From Anaerolineae bacterium (GTDB lineage Bacteria > Chloroflexota > Anaerolineae > Aggregatilineales > Phototrophicaceae), in the NCBI GenBank assembly GCA_020849765.1, contig JADLAY010000006.1, positions 124,001-188,000 of the forward strand: a DNA stretch of 64,000 nt, given 5' to 3'. The translations under genes were made by a program, and so were the position numbers. Below the pieces are notes generated by a model, which worked only from the letters and a program-made list of their open reading frames with translations, ran no database searches and was not told the origin of the DNA. This document shows, one piece after another, positions 24,986-33,151 of this stretch (position 1 is its first letter; each line of letters opens with the position of its first letter).

Positions 24986-25795
24986 CTAACCGCCAAATGC
25001 CTCGACTGCCGCTCGGAACGCGTTCGGCTGTTCGAGATGCGCCGTGTGCCCGGAGTCGGCAATGACGACGTGCTGCGCATTCGGCATCGCGTCCGCCATG
25101 CGGGTGGCGATGGCCGTGTATTTCGCGTCGTCCGCGCCGCTGATGAGCAGAACCGGCAGGGCGCAGGTCGGCAGCGCGTCCCAGAGCGACGGCTGGCTGC
25201 CTGTCCCCATCCCGCGCAGGCTGTGCGCCAGTCCTTGCGCGTCATTGCTGAGGCGCGCCGTGCGCTGGGCGGCCTGGACTTCGGCGGGCAGGCGGGCGTG
25301 GCTGGCAAAGAGTGGCACCCGCTCCCAGGCGTCGACGAAGGCGCGCAGGCCATCGTCGAGGAGGTGCTGGGCCAGGGCGTCGTCGCTGGCGCGGCGGGCG
25401 GCCCGCTCGGCCTCGGTCACCAGGCCGGGCGAGGCGCTTTCGAGGATCAGTGCGGCTATGTGCTGCGGATGGTGCAGGGCGACGTAGAGTGCCAGCCGTC
25501 CGCCCATCGAGTAGCCGAGCAGTGTTGCGGGTGCGTCGGCTTGCTGTGCGATCAGGTCGGCGATATCCCGCGCGACGAGCGCCATCGTGCAGCGCGCGTC
25601 CGACGGCGCGGGCGTGCGGCCATGTCCCGGCAGATCCGGGCGAATGACGCGGTAGCGCCGGGCGAACGACTCGACGTGCGCGCTCCAACTGGCGCTGCTG
25701 CCGGTGAATCCGTGCAGCAGGACGAGCGGCGGGCCGTCGCCGTCGATCTGGACGTGGTAAGTCAGGTCGTTGAGCGTGATTGTGTGGCTGGTCAT
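24986..25795 (-). CDS. menH: SHCHC synthase (2-succinyl-6-hydroxy-2,4-cyclohexadiene-1-carboxylate synthase)
   Basis: A 269-residue alpha/beta hydrolase acting after MenD in menaquinone synthesis. MenH-type marks are 'LLHGFTGSSASW', nucleophile elbow 'GYSMGGRLAL', 'ILESASPGL', 'LRGMGTGSQPSLW' and the His motif 'SGHTAHLEQP', with an acidic residue in 'ISGADDAKY'. It is 15 kb from menF/D/B, so the pathway is split. Assignment rests on motifs specific to MenH rather than to general hydrolases. menC and menE are not seen. Confidence 0.88.
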   Translation of the reverse strand: MTSHTITLNDLTYHVQIDGDGPPLVLLHGFTGSSASWSAHVESFARRYRVIRPDLPGHGRTPAPSDARCTMALVARDIADLIAQQADAPATLLGYSMGGRLALYVALHHPQHIAALILESASPGLVTEAERAARRASDDALAQHLLDDGLRAFVDAWERVPLFASHARLPAEVQAAQRTARLSNDAQGLAHSLRGMGTGSQPSLWDALPTCALPVLLISGADDAKYTAIATRMADAMPNAQHVVIADSGHTAHLEQPNAFRAAVEAFGG

Positions 25796-26412
25796 AGGGG
25801 GGAGTATAACGGGTACTCGGTACTGGGTGCTCGGTTCTCAGTGCTCGGTGCTCAGGAAGGATTCACGGTGTGGGAAAACGGGTTCCGGGTTGTGAGTTCA
25901 GAATGCGATGCATGGTAGGGACACCCCAGGGGACGTCCGGTATGGAACCGTTGGTGCTCAGGAAGGGGTTCACGGTGCCCGTTTCACAGTTCAGCGTGCG
26001 GGAAAACGGGTACTGGGTAATGAGTCAATGTCGACGTTGGGTAAAACGTGACGTAGGGACGAGGCGTGCCTCGTCCGTGAGATGGACGACATGGCGCTGT
26101 TGACCCTAGTTGGCCCGTGGCCCTGTATCGTGCTCGCGTGATCGACGGGCACATCCCCATCCGCCAAGAAAACGTCCACCCGACCAGCGCAAAATAGTCT
26201 GAGTGACGGATGTCGTCGGTTCGGGAGCCTGTTACGGTTGGCACATCACAAGTAAGCATCCTCAATGAACACGGGAGACCTGGCGCAAAACAGGTCTCAT
26301 TTCACATTTCCAGCGGTCATTCACTTCCGAACTGCGATGCTCGATCACGTAGGCCTCGGCAAGTCGGACACACCTGCGCGCACGCTCAACCGCATTTTGT
26401 ACTGAGGAGGAC
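25796..26412. repeat. Repeat-filled gap with two GTAG-footed palindromes
   Basis: Heptad units (25812-25855 and scattered to 26030) with GGTTCACGGTG phrases, a GTAG-footed palindrome at 25915-25939 and another at 26053-26076 (GTAGGGACGAGGCGTGCC). After 26100 the sequence is unique; it has a small hairpin GAGACCT/AGGTCTC near 26274-26297 and no supported gene. Confidence 0.65.
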
Positions 26413-26802
26413 ATGATGACTTTGACGTATACCATCGGCACGCTGGTGCTCGTCGAGGGAATCGTCTTCTGGATTGCCGCGCTCTTGCATATGGGCGTGA
26501 CCTTCGCCGGGCTGCGCGAGCCGCGCATCATGCCTTCCGCCGCGATCGAAAGCCTGATCGGGCTGTTCTTCTTCGTCAGCGCCTACGCCATCTTCACCCA
26601 GAATCCGCTGGCCTGGCTGGTGACGGTCGGTGCGCACGACTTCGCCGTGGCGGCGACGCTGGTCGATATCTTCGCGGTGACTGATGAACCCGGCGTGCGC
26701 ACCCCGGCCAACTGGGCCTACCAGCGCGTCATGCTGACCATCGCCATCACGAGCGTGGTCGTGCTGCTGACGCCGGTCGGGCGCATCGCGCTCAACGCGT
26801 GA
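26413..26802 (+). CDS. Small integral membrane protein, unknown function
   Basis: 129 residues with four probable membrane helices (near 8-28, 45-62, 66-86 and 106-123). GAGGAGG lies three bases before the ATG, a strong ribosome-binding site. No motif recognised. It converges on the YdeI-like gene with a gap of 16 bp. Confidence 0.7.
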   Translation: MMTLTYTIGTLVLVEGIVFWIAALLHMGVTFAGLREPRIMPSAAIESLIGLFFFVSAYAIFTQNPLAWLVTVGAHDFAVAATLVDIFAVTDEPGVRTPANWAYQRVMLTIAITSVVVLLTPVGRIALNA

Positions 26803-26818
26803 GGCATTCGATCCGACG

Positions 26819-27415
26819 CTAAACCTTGGGTCGGCGTGTCAGCGGCGGGACCGTATCCTGCTGAGCCGAAGACTCGATCAACTGCGCCAGCCGTCGCTGG
26901 CGTGTCGTTTCCTGCTTGGCGCTCATGACCCAGTGGATGGCCGCCTTCTGATACCAGGCCGCCTGCGATTGGAAGTAGGCCCAGGCCCGCGCATTGGCCT
27001 TGAACTGCGCGATAAAGGCGTCTTCCAGCTCGACAGTGCCGCGCTGTTCGTGCGAGTAGATGCCGGAGTTGTCGTCCGTCCGCGCTTCGAATGCTTTCAA
27101 TCCGGCGGGATGCATCAGCCCCCGTGCGCCCAGCTCCTGGACGCGGGCGATGTTGACGGCGCTCCACGTGCTGCGCGCGCGGCGCGGCGTGAAGCGGATC
27201 TTGTAGCTGTCGCCGTCGTGGCTCTTGCGGATGCCGTCGATCCAGCCGAAGCAGAGTGCCTGATCGACCGACTCCGGCCAGGTGATGCTCGGCCTACCGG
27301 TGCCTTTCTTGTAGAAGCCCACCCACAGATCCGCCGCGCTGTCGTGATTGGCCTCCAGCCAGGCGCGGAAATCCGCCGGAGTCTCGAAAAAGATCGGTTC
27401 GTTGGGCGTCGACAT
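26819..27415 (-). CDS. YdeI/OmpD-associated family protein
   Basis: 198 residues. The body matches the YdeI/OmpD-associated family: 'LWVGFYKKGTGRPSITWPESVDQALCFGWIDGIRKS', 'YKIRFTPRRARSTWSAVNIARVQEL' and a C-terminal helical segment ending in 'KQETTRQRRLAQLIE'. Members have been linked to bacteriocin or peptide tolerance, but the biochemical role is not settled. It starts 9 bp after the MFS gene stop, so it is likely co-transcribed with it. Confidence 0.88.
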   Translation of the reverse strand: MSTPNEPIFFETPADFRAWLEANHDSAADLWVGFYKKGTGRPSITWPESVDQALCFGWIDGIRKSHDGDSYKIRFTPRRARSTWSAVNIARVQELGARGLMHPAGLKAFEARTDDNSGIYSHEQRGTVELEDAFIAQFKANARAWAYFQSQAAWYQKAAIHWVMSAKQETTRQRRLAQLIESSAQQDTVPPLTRRPKV

Positions 27416-27424
27416 GCGCTGACC

Positions 27425-28621
27425 TCAGGCGGACGCACGGGCGGCGCGCATGCGGTTGGTGCCGAGCGCCATGGCGATGGCGACGACGACCACGACGATG
27501 AACAGGCTGTAGGCGTTCAGAATACCGAACCGATCTGCCAGCACGCCGACGATCTGGAGCATGCTGACGTTGGCGATGCTCGGAAAAATGCCGAAGCGCG
27601 CGCTGGCTCGCTTGCGCGACTGGCTGGCGGCGGCCATCGCGCCGGACATGCTCAGCGGCGCCAGGTTGCCGACGCCAAGGCCGATCAGGAACAGGCCGAG
27701 CACGTTGAGTTCCGGCACTGTGCCCAGCCAGTAGAGCGGGAACGAGAACAGAATCCAGACGAGCGAGGCGACCATCAGCCGCTGCTCGGACATCAGATCG
27801 AGCAGGCGCCGCCCGACGAGGCGGCCCAGCACGATCGCCAGGGCATAGACGCTGACGAGCAGGGCCGACGTGCTCGGCAGGTAGCCGACGACGTTGGTCA
27901 GGAAGCTGGGGCCCCAGGACGTGATCAGCCACTCGATGGCGACGGCCAGGATCATGAGCACGCCGAAGATCCAGTACATGAGCGGGAGCGGCGGCTCTTT
28001 GGCCGCGGGCGTCGCGCTGGATGTGGCAGGCTGGCGATGAGAGGGCAGCGGCAGTCCGCGGAAAATCGCCAGCACGGGGATGAGTGCAATCAGCGGCATG
28101 AAGGCGCTTGCCTGCCAGCCGAGCGACGTCTTGGCGATGAGGCCGATCAGAATTGGGCCGACGATCATGGCCGCGCCGCCGCCGATGTTGGCTTCGGTGT
28201 AGGCCTTGGTCGCGAACTGCGGCTTGGCGTCGGCGATCGCTTCAATCGAGAGCAGCGCCAGGATGCCGATGCCAACCCCATAGAGGAACGTGAACGTGAG
28301 CGTCATCAGCAGGCTGGTGCCGAAAACGACGCCGATGAAGGTCAGCGCGATCAGCAGGACGCCGATCCAGGCCAGGTTGCCGCTGCCGATGCGCCGCGCG
28401 ACGCGGTCGCCGATCAGGCTGCTGACGAGGTTGCCGACGGCCAGGAGCGTGAAGTGATAGCCCATCTCGGGGTAGGTCAGGCCGACGCGTTCGGCGATGA
28501 AGGGCATGGCCGGGCCGAGCAGGGACAGCGCAAAGCCGAAGTAGGCCATCAGCGCGTACCCGAGCAGGGTCGTGCGCGAGCGAACAAACGTCGTTTCGGA
28601 GGCGGTGGCCGTAGCCGTCAT
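27425..28621 (-). CDS. MFS transporter
   Basis: 398 residues with about twelve membrane helices. The loop after helix 2 carries 'GDRVARRIG', the usual MFS A-motif region, and a Ser/Pro/Ala-rich cytoplasmic loop separates the halves (near residue 205). The group resembles sugar/drug permeases of the FucP-like branch, but the substrate cannot be told. First gene of a likely two-gene operon with the YdeI-like protein. Confidence 0.88.
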   Translation of the reverse strand: MTATATASETTFVRSRTTLLGYALMAYFGFALSLLGPAMPFIAERVGLTYPEMGYHFTLLAVGNLVSSLIGDRVARRIGSGNLAWIGVLLIALTFIGVVFGTSLLMTLTFTFLYGVGIGILALLSIEAIADAKPQFATKAYTEANIGGGAAMIVGPILIGLIAKTSLGWQASAFMPLIALIPVLAIFRGLPLPSHRQPATSSATPAAKEPPLPLMYWIFGVLMILAVAIEWLITSWGPSFLTNVVGYLPSTSALLVSVYALAIVLGRLVGRRLLDLMSEQRLMVASLVWILFSFPLYWLGTVPELNVLGLFLIGLGVGNLAPLSMSGAMAAASQSRKRASARFGIFPSIANVSMLQIVGVLADRFGILNAYSLFIVVVVVAIAMALGTNRMRAARASA

Positions 28622-29039
28622 GCTGGATCTCCTGCGTGAGGATGGGCGGCGCGGGTAGGGTTAATCGTGTCGATGGTAATCGTAATGGGTCGGCGGGTAA
28701 ATCGCCAGAGTCGTGCTGGGTGGTGGGTACTCGGTACTCAGTGCTGAGTGCTGAGTTCAGAGTGCTGGGTTCAGAAGGCGGGTGCTCGGTGCTCAGTTCT
28801 CAGAGCTTGGTTTTGGTTCACAGTATCCGGTTGGGAGGCATTTGCTGTTGATAGCTCGATGTGTGTAGGCAGGTGCGATGTAGGGACGACGCGTGCGTCG
28901 TCCGGCATGGAAGACAAACGAGTAATGAGTGATGAGTTGACAGGTGATGACGGCAAATGGCTTGAGCTTTGGGCCAACGGCCAAACGCCAATAGCTAACG
29001 GCCAATAGCCAAAAAGCTATCCGCTTTTTCCGCCACCGC
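28622..29039. repeat. Upstream gap with heptad repeats and a GTAG-footed palindrome
   Basis: Heptad units at 28726-28830 (here with GTGCTGAGT variants), palindrome GTAGGGACGACGCGTGCGTC at 28880-28903 followed by CGGCATGGAA, and a GCCAAT-type tract at 28972-29010. No gene supported. Confidence 0.7.
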
Positions 29040-29485
29040 CAGGTTTCCATACATTCGCGGCGGCGAAATTTTAATCCGAGGGTTATCTAGACTGCTGCTT
29101 CCCGCCAAAACCCCGCTTGTAGCGGCGTAGGTTGGCTTGTGAGGGGCTTTGAATTTACTGGCCGGGGCCGTGTCGCCGCATTTCCGAAAAGCTGCGGGAA
29201 ATCAGCGGTTTTTGGCCTTGTGCCAGAGAATTAAGCCTGCGCTAACGAGTTTATGTCGCTTACCGTCGCAATAGCGACTTACAAAACTGTTTCGCGCTGC
29301 CCCATTCGCCAGGGCGAACCATTTCCAAAAGCGAGGGGTCTTGTGGGTTTAGCCCAAAACCCCAAGTGAGGGGTAAAGGGCGAAAAACCCAGGGTGAAAA
29401 TCTGCCGCAAAAAGCGGAAAATTCCGAGGAAGCCTGGGCGAGGGGAAACCTGTCGAATGCCCCGCCCAGGCGCCCCCAAACTCTG
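29040..29485 (-). other. Unexplained structured region downstream of the sigma factor gene
   Basis: About 440 bp without a convincing gene. It is rich in short inverted repeats: GTCGC-TATT-GCGAC (about 29264-29278), GTTCGCC-CTG-GCGAAT, and a longer arm pair GCCTGGGC/GCCCAGGC (about 29430-29470) enclosing GAGGGGA and TGCCCC. Composition differs from the heptad repeats. It could be a noncoding RNA, a long 3' UTR or the remnant of a mobile element. A 66-codon frame on the minus strand has no ribosome-binding site. Confidence 0.35.
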
Positions 29486-30067
29486 CTAACCGGCCAGTGC
29501 GAACTGCACTGACTGTCGTAACTGGCGTAAGCCGAGGCTCTTTTCTTTGCGAACCAGAGCTTCGCCGATGCCAAGCTGCGTTGCGATCTCTGCCGTCGTG
29601 TAGCCGCGCTCGTACATGATGACGATGTGCGACCGGCGGGGAGGAAGCTTGCGCAGCGCCGTTTGCAGCGCCTCCTGCTCTTTCCAGGTGTCGGCTGCGT
29701 CGTGAGAACTGCTTTCATCCGCGAATAGATCATCCGGCAGGGCGTCGAGTGAGACGTGTTTGCCGTGCCGCCTTGCTGCTTCGAGGATCTTGAACCGGGC
29801 GATGGTCTTCAGAAAAGCACTGAAGGGCACGTCGCGCGGTGTGTAGGCCCCTTGCTCAACTTTGATGTAAGCAGTGATGAGCGTCTCCTGGAGGATCTCG
29901 TCGTCTTCGGCTGACGTGCCGTTGGCCCAGCGGATGAACTTGCACAGGGGCGTGCATCCGCCGGCGGCTATCCAGTCGTTCCAGGCGTGTGCGCGTTCGG
30001 CGGGATCGGGATTATGTGCCGGGAGTAACCGGCGCACGAGCGGCTCGATGAGTATTGCACCAGACAT
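29486..30067 (-). CDS. ECF-type RNA polymerase sigma factor
   Basis: 193 residues. A region-2-like part is 'DDEILQETLITAYIKVEQG....FSAFLKTIARFKILEAARR' (about 54-100), and region 4 is 'LRKLPPRRSHIVIMYERGYTTAEIATQLGIGEALVRKEKSLGLRQLRQ' (about 138-185). The N-terminal extension of about 45 residues is longer than in small ECF factors. GAGG precedes the ATG. No anti-sigma gene is adjacent, so regulation may be through the long flanking gaps. Confidence 0.85.
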   Translation of the reverse strand: MSGAILIEPLVRRLLPAHNPDPAERAHAWNDWIAAGGCTPLCKFIRWANGTSAEDDEILQETLITAYIKVEQGAYTPRDVPFSAFLKTIARFKILEAARRHGKHVSLDALPDDLFADESSSHDAADTWKEQEALQTALRKLPPRRSHIVIMYERGYTTAEIATQLGIGEALVRKEKSLGLRQLRQSVQFALAG

Positions 30068-30558
30068 GCTTCAACCTCATGGGGGTGAGTGGTCGAATAA
30101 AGTGCGGCTCGCCGTTTGAGGGAACGGGAAGTATGCAGTTGGTAAGGTGCAGCCAGCATCTACACGCGTGTGTGCAGCCTATCTATATGATGTTATACGC
30201 AGAAAGTGTGAAACTCGTTGCGTACCGCACAACTGTTCGATAGTATACGACGGATTGGGGGCGAATGCAAGGATTTTCTGGTTATAATTTCGGAACATTT
30301 GTGCGAGTTTTGGGTGGGCGCGGAAGCGTCTTCTTTGCCACTAATATCGCGTAAAAATGCATGGGAGTCGTACCCTGTTCGCGAGGCTCGACAAGGGTTT
30401 GTTTCGTCAATGATCCTAAGAGTGTAAATAAAGACAGTTGGGACGATTCGGTAGGTGACAATGCAGAATTTCAGGTATAGGATATGCGCAGTTCGATTTT
30501 GAACTCGAACCATTGTTGAATTCCCGTTACCACACGATTTGTCAGGTGGATTTGGCCT
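30068..30558. other. Gap between sigma factor and FHA genes
   Basis: A 490-bp A+T-richer stretch between divergent genes. It presumably holds both promoters (for example TATAAC and TATAAT-like hexamers near 30190 and 30283), but none has a convincing partner box. No repeats of the common families and no gene are seen. Confidence 0.4.
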
Positions 30559-31638
30559 ATGAGTGGTGTGAAGATTTGCCCCAAATGTCAGCACTCCAAC
30601 CCACTAGAATCAACCGTCTGCGAAAAATGTGAATCTCCGCTGGTCGCGCTGCTCCCGGCGCGCTCGACGGTGCCGGTGCCGCCGAACATCCGCGAGAACC
30701 TGCGCCGGTTAGCCGAAGCGCCCAGGCCGCCGCAGCTTTTTGACGATGCCCTGCGCATCTTCGTCGTCGGGCATGACGAGCCGGTGCTGACCGAGACCGA
30801 GGTCAAGCAGATCACGCTCGGCCGTGTGTCGCCCGGCGAATCCGAACCGTCGCTTGACTTGACGGAGTTCGACGCGGTCGTGCTCGGCGTTTCGCGCCTG
30901 CACGCGATTTTGCATCGCTCGAATGCGGGCTATTACATCCAGGATCTCAACAGCACCAACGGCACCTATCTCAACGATCGGCGCCTGGTGCCGCATAAGC
31001 TGTTCCAGATCAACAGCGGCGACACGATCGCGCTGGGGCAGTTGGGGCTGCGCATCTTCTTCGAGACGGCGCAATCCGAATACACGATCGACCTGATCGA
31101 CGAGACGGCGCCCGGCCAATCGCTGACGCCCGCCTATCTCGAGACGCGCGTCGGGCAGTATCTGCTGGCGCTGGCCAAGGCGCAGCAGTTGATCGACGCC
31201 ATGCTCGCACGGCCGATTTCCGGCGTCACCATCCGCTCAATTGTCAATCGCGAGGACGGCGTCCTGTCGATTACCCTGGTCGGCGCGCGCGACGTGCTGC
31301 GGCTGATCGAGACGCGCTTCACCGAATGGCGCCAGGCGCGCCTGATCGTGGTCGAGCGGCTGCGCGAACTCAATCAGCAGGCCAAGGGCAAGGTCAAGAC
31401 CGCCGAGCGCAACGAGATCAAGGCGCAGAGCGATCCGCTGGTCAAGGAAGTGCGCGTCCAGTTGGCGGCCTTTGCCGAGAGCTGGATCGAAGCGTCGGCG
31501 ACCACGCTGGCTCCCGATAAGCATCGGGAACACCGCGAGAAGCTCGTTCCGGTCTTGCAGACGCTGCTCTTCAGCCCGCTGCAGCCGGTCGTCTCCTTGC
31601 GCCTGTCCGAGACGGATACCGTCCCATCCTCCGAATAA
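30559..31638 (+). CDS. Zinc-ribbon/FHA domain protein
   Basis: 359 residues. An N-terminal zinc ribbon (CPKC...CEKC, residues 7-23) is followed by an FHA domain at about 65-170 ('ITLGRVSPGE', 'VSRLHAILHR', 'DLNSTNGTYLNDRRL', 'INSGDTIALG'). A helical C-terminal half of unknown fold contains 'RFTEWRQARLIVVERLREL'. This architecture is common in Chloroflexi. FHA binds phosphothreonine; no kinase lies nearby. It converges on the J-domain gene. Confidence 0.87.
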   Translation: MSGVKICPKCQHSNPLESTVCEKCESPLVALLPARSTVPVPPNIRENLRRLAEAPRPPQLFDDALRIFVVGHDEPVLTETEVKQITLGRVSPGESEPSLDLTEFDAVVLGVSRLHAILHRSNAGYYIQDLNSTNGTYLNDRRLVPHKLFQINSGDTIALGQLGLRIFFETAQSEYTIDLIDETAPGQSLTPAYLETRVGQYLLALAKAQQLIDAMLARPISGVTIRSIVNREDGVLSITLVGARDVLRLIETRFTEWRQARLIVVERLRELNQQAKGKVKTAERNEIKAQSDPLVKEVRVQLAAFAESWIEASATTLAPDKHREHREKLVPVLQTLLFSPLQPVVSLRLSETDTVPSSE

Positions 31639-31679
31639 GCCGCAGTCCACAACCGAGATCACGATGACGCAGCGCCAGC

Positions 31680-32405
31680 TTAAGCCTGGCGCTGTTCGCG
31701 TATGTAGGCATGGACGATGCGCCGGTAGGCATCGTTGATCTGCTGCATGTGCAGATGCGCGCCGGGGTCGCGGTTGACGTCCGGGTGAAAGCGGCGCGCC
31801 AGCCGTCGATACGCCAGCTTGATCGTCTTGAGATCGGCGGCGGGGGTGATGCCCAGGCGCGCATACTCCGCAGTCAGGGGATGCGGCGGCGGCGCGGGCG
31901 GTGCATGCGGATCGCCAAAGTCGGCCACGTAGTAGAGACCATCCAGCCCGCCGCGCGACAGCCGCTCCCGGCGGCAGGTGAGGCGGCTGACGTCGAGATA
32001 GGGGCCGTAGCGCGTCCGCCGCAGGCTGGAGGTGCCGTCGAAATAGACGGGGAAGACGTGCATCTGGCGCCCGTGGACTTCGTAGCCGTAGAGCCGGTCG
32101 CCATAGACCGCGAGCAGGGGCTGCATCCACGCTTCGAGGGCGTGCGTCTCGCCCGGCGGCGGCAGCAGACGATCCGCCCAGAAGAGGAAGAGCGTGTAGT
32201 AGCGATGGTCGCGGTTGGCGTCGAGCGTGCCGAGCACTTCCGGCAGCGGGATCGAGCTCTCGATCAGGTGGATGAGGACGTGCTCGCCGCCGACCAGTTC
32301 GATGTGGATGATGTCGCCGCCATCGTGATGGACGTGAGCGACCGCGCCCGTCCCTTCGAGCTGAGTCACGAGCGCAGCGCTGGCGAAGTAGGTTTCGGTG
32401 CGCAC
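31680..32405 (-). CDS. J-domain protein with novel N-terminal region
   Basis: 241 residues. The J domain is at the C-terminus (about 178-235: 'EYARLGITPAADLKTIKLAYRRLARRFHPDVNRDPG'), with the HPD motif needed to stimulate Hsp70. The N-terminal ~170 residues are not recognised. Placing the J domain last is unusual for DnaJ and suggests a specialised co-chaperone. The stem CAGCGCCAG/CTGGCGCTG overlaps its stop codon. Confidence 0.85.
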   Translation of the reverse strand: MRTETYFASAALVTQLEGTGAVAHVHHDGGDIIHIELVGGEHVLIHLIESSIPLPEVLGTLDANRDHRYYTLFLFWADRLLPPPGETHALEAWMQPLLAVYGDRLYGYEVHGRQMHVFPVYFDGTSSLRRTRYGPYLDVSRLTCRRERLSRGGLDGLYYVADFGDPHAPPAPPPHPLTAEYARLGITPAADLKTIKLAYRRLARRFHPDVNRDPGAHLHMQQINDAYRRIVHAYIREQRQA

Positions 32406-32692
32406 CGGTTGCTGTCAATCATCAAGAGGCAATGGCGACGACTCTACACCCGCAAGATGAGGTGATGCTGAAAGCGCTTTTGGCTATTGGCTATTGGCTT
32501 TTGGCTAAAACGAGTCATCGGATAGGGACAATCTCGCGTAGCGGTGATTTGCTAACATGCTAATTTGCTAATCCGCTAATTTGCTGTGAAACGTCAGAGT
32601 TGTGTCAGAAAACGCGTGATCGGGTAGGAGACGTAAGTTTCGACGCGTCTAAATAGCGTCGTCATGAAAGAAAGCCATCAGGAGCACACACG
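32406..32692. repeat. GCTAAT/GCCAAT-type repeats before the small gene
   Basis: TTTGGCTATTGGCTATTGGC (about 32475-32505) and TTGCTAATCCGCTAATTTGC (32550-32585) are copies of the dispersed tract family. The following 100 bp are unique and lead to the AGGAG of the small gene. Confidence 0.6.
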
Positions 32693-32911
32693 ATGGAAGA
32701 CACAATGGCGAAGATCCAGGCGTTAGCCAAAGAACGCTTCAATCTTTACCTCCTGGCCGGGCACCAACACCTGACGCAAGATCAACAGGAGCGCGTCCAG
32801 CGCATCACCGCCGACCTCGACGTCCTCTGGGATCAACACCGCCGTGAGCACGCGGCAGAGGTCTGGTCGCGGCCACAGCTGCAGCGCGCCCCAGGCAGAC
32901 GCGCCGCGTAG
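32693..32911 (+). CDS. Small 72-residue protein; 3' end is the island attachment repeat
   Basis: 72 residues, not recognised; mostly helical, with 'LTQDQQERVQRITADLDVLWDQHRREHAAEVW' in the middle and a basic end. AGGAG precedes the ATG at good spacing. Codons 39 onward lie within a 105-bp sequence repeated at 35916-36020 with one mismatch. The repeats bracket an A+T-rich island, so this gene's 3' end looks like the integration target, and the island carried or recreated an intact end. Confidence 0.65.
   Translation: MEDTMAKIQALAKERFNLYLLAGHQHLTQDQQERVQRITADLDVLWDQHRREHAAEVWSRPQLQRAPGRRAA
32806..32910 (+). repeat. 105-bp direct repeat, left end of the TIR-vWA island
   Basis: Begins CACCGCCGACCTCGACGTCC and ends CAGACGCGCCGCGTA. 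It matches 35916-36020 at all but one position (A/G in GATCAACACC versus GATCAGCACC). It forms the 3' half of the small gene. Confidence 0.92.
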
Positions 32912-33151
32912 ATGTCTCATTCGTCGGTAACGCCCGGTTTTACTTCGACCAAGTGGCGGTCGATCTTCCGGGCGTATCCCCAGATTCTGGACCTGATATT
33001 CGCAACTCGGCGTATACTGAACATCACGAATCCACGAAAACGCTACAATATTGAGGGCTAGTATGGTGTGACGATGAGATCGGCGTGGACTTATATGCAA
33101 GGACACACTGCCCATTGACTCTGACGCAGATAGTGTTCGATGGTACTAAGT

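Noticed and set aside
26933..28639. 568-codon plus-strand frame opposite the YdeI-like and MFS genes
   Set aside because: It crosses two real genes antisense, has low-complexity Gln/Asp/Arg/His composition and no ribosome-binding site.
29260..29733. 157-codon minus-strand frame overlapping the sigma factor end
   Set aside because: It lies in another frame over a clear sigma region 4, has no start signals and is Arg/Ser-rich.
33116..33151. Terminator for the TIR-vWA operon
   Set aside because: No stem followed by T residues is visible on the minus strand just past the TIR stop.
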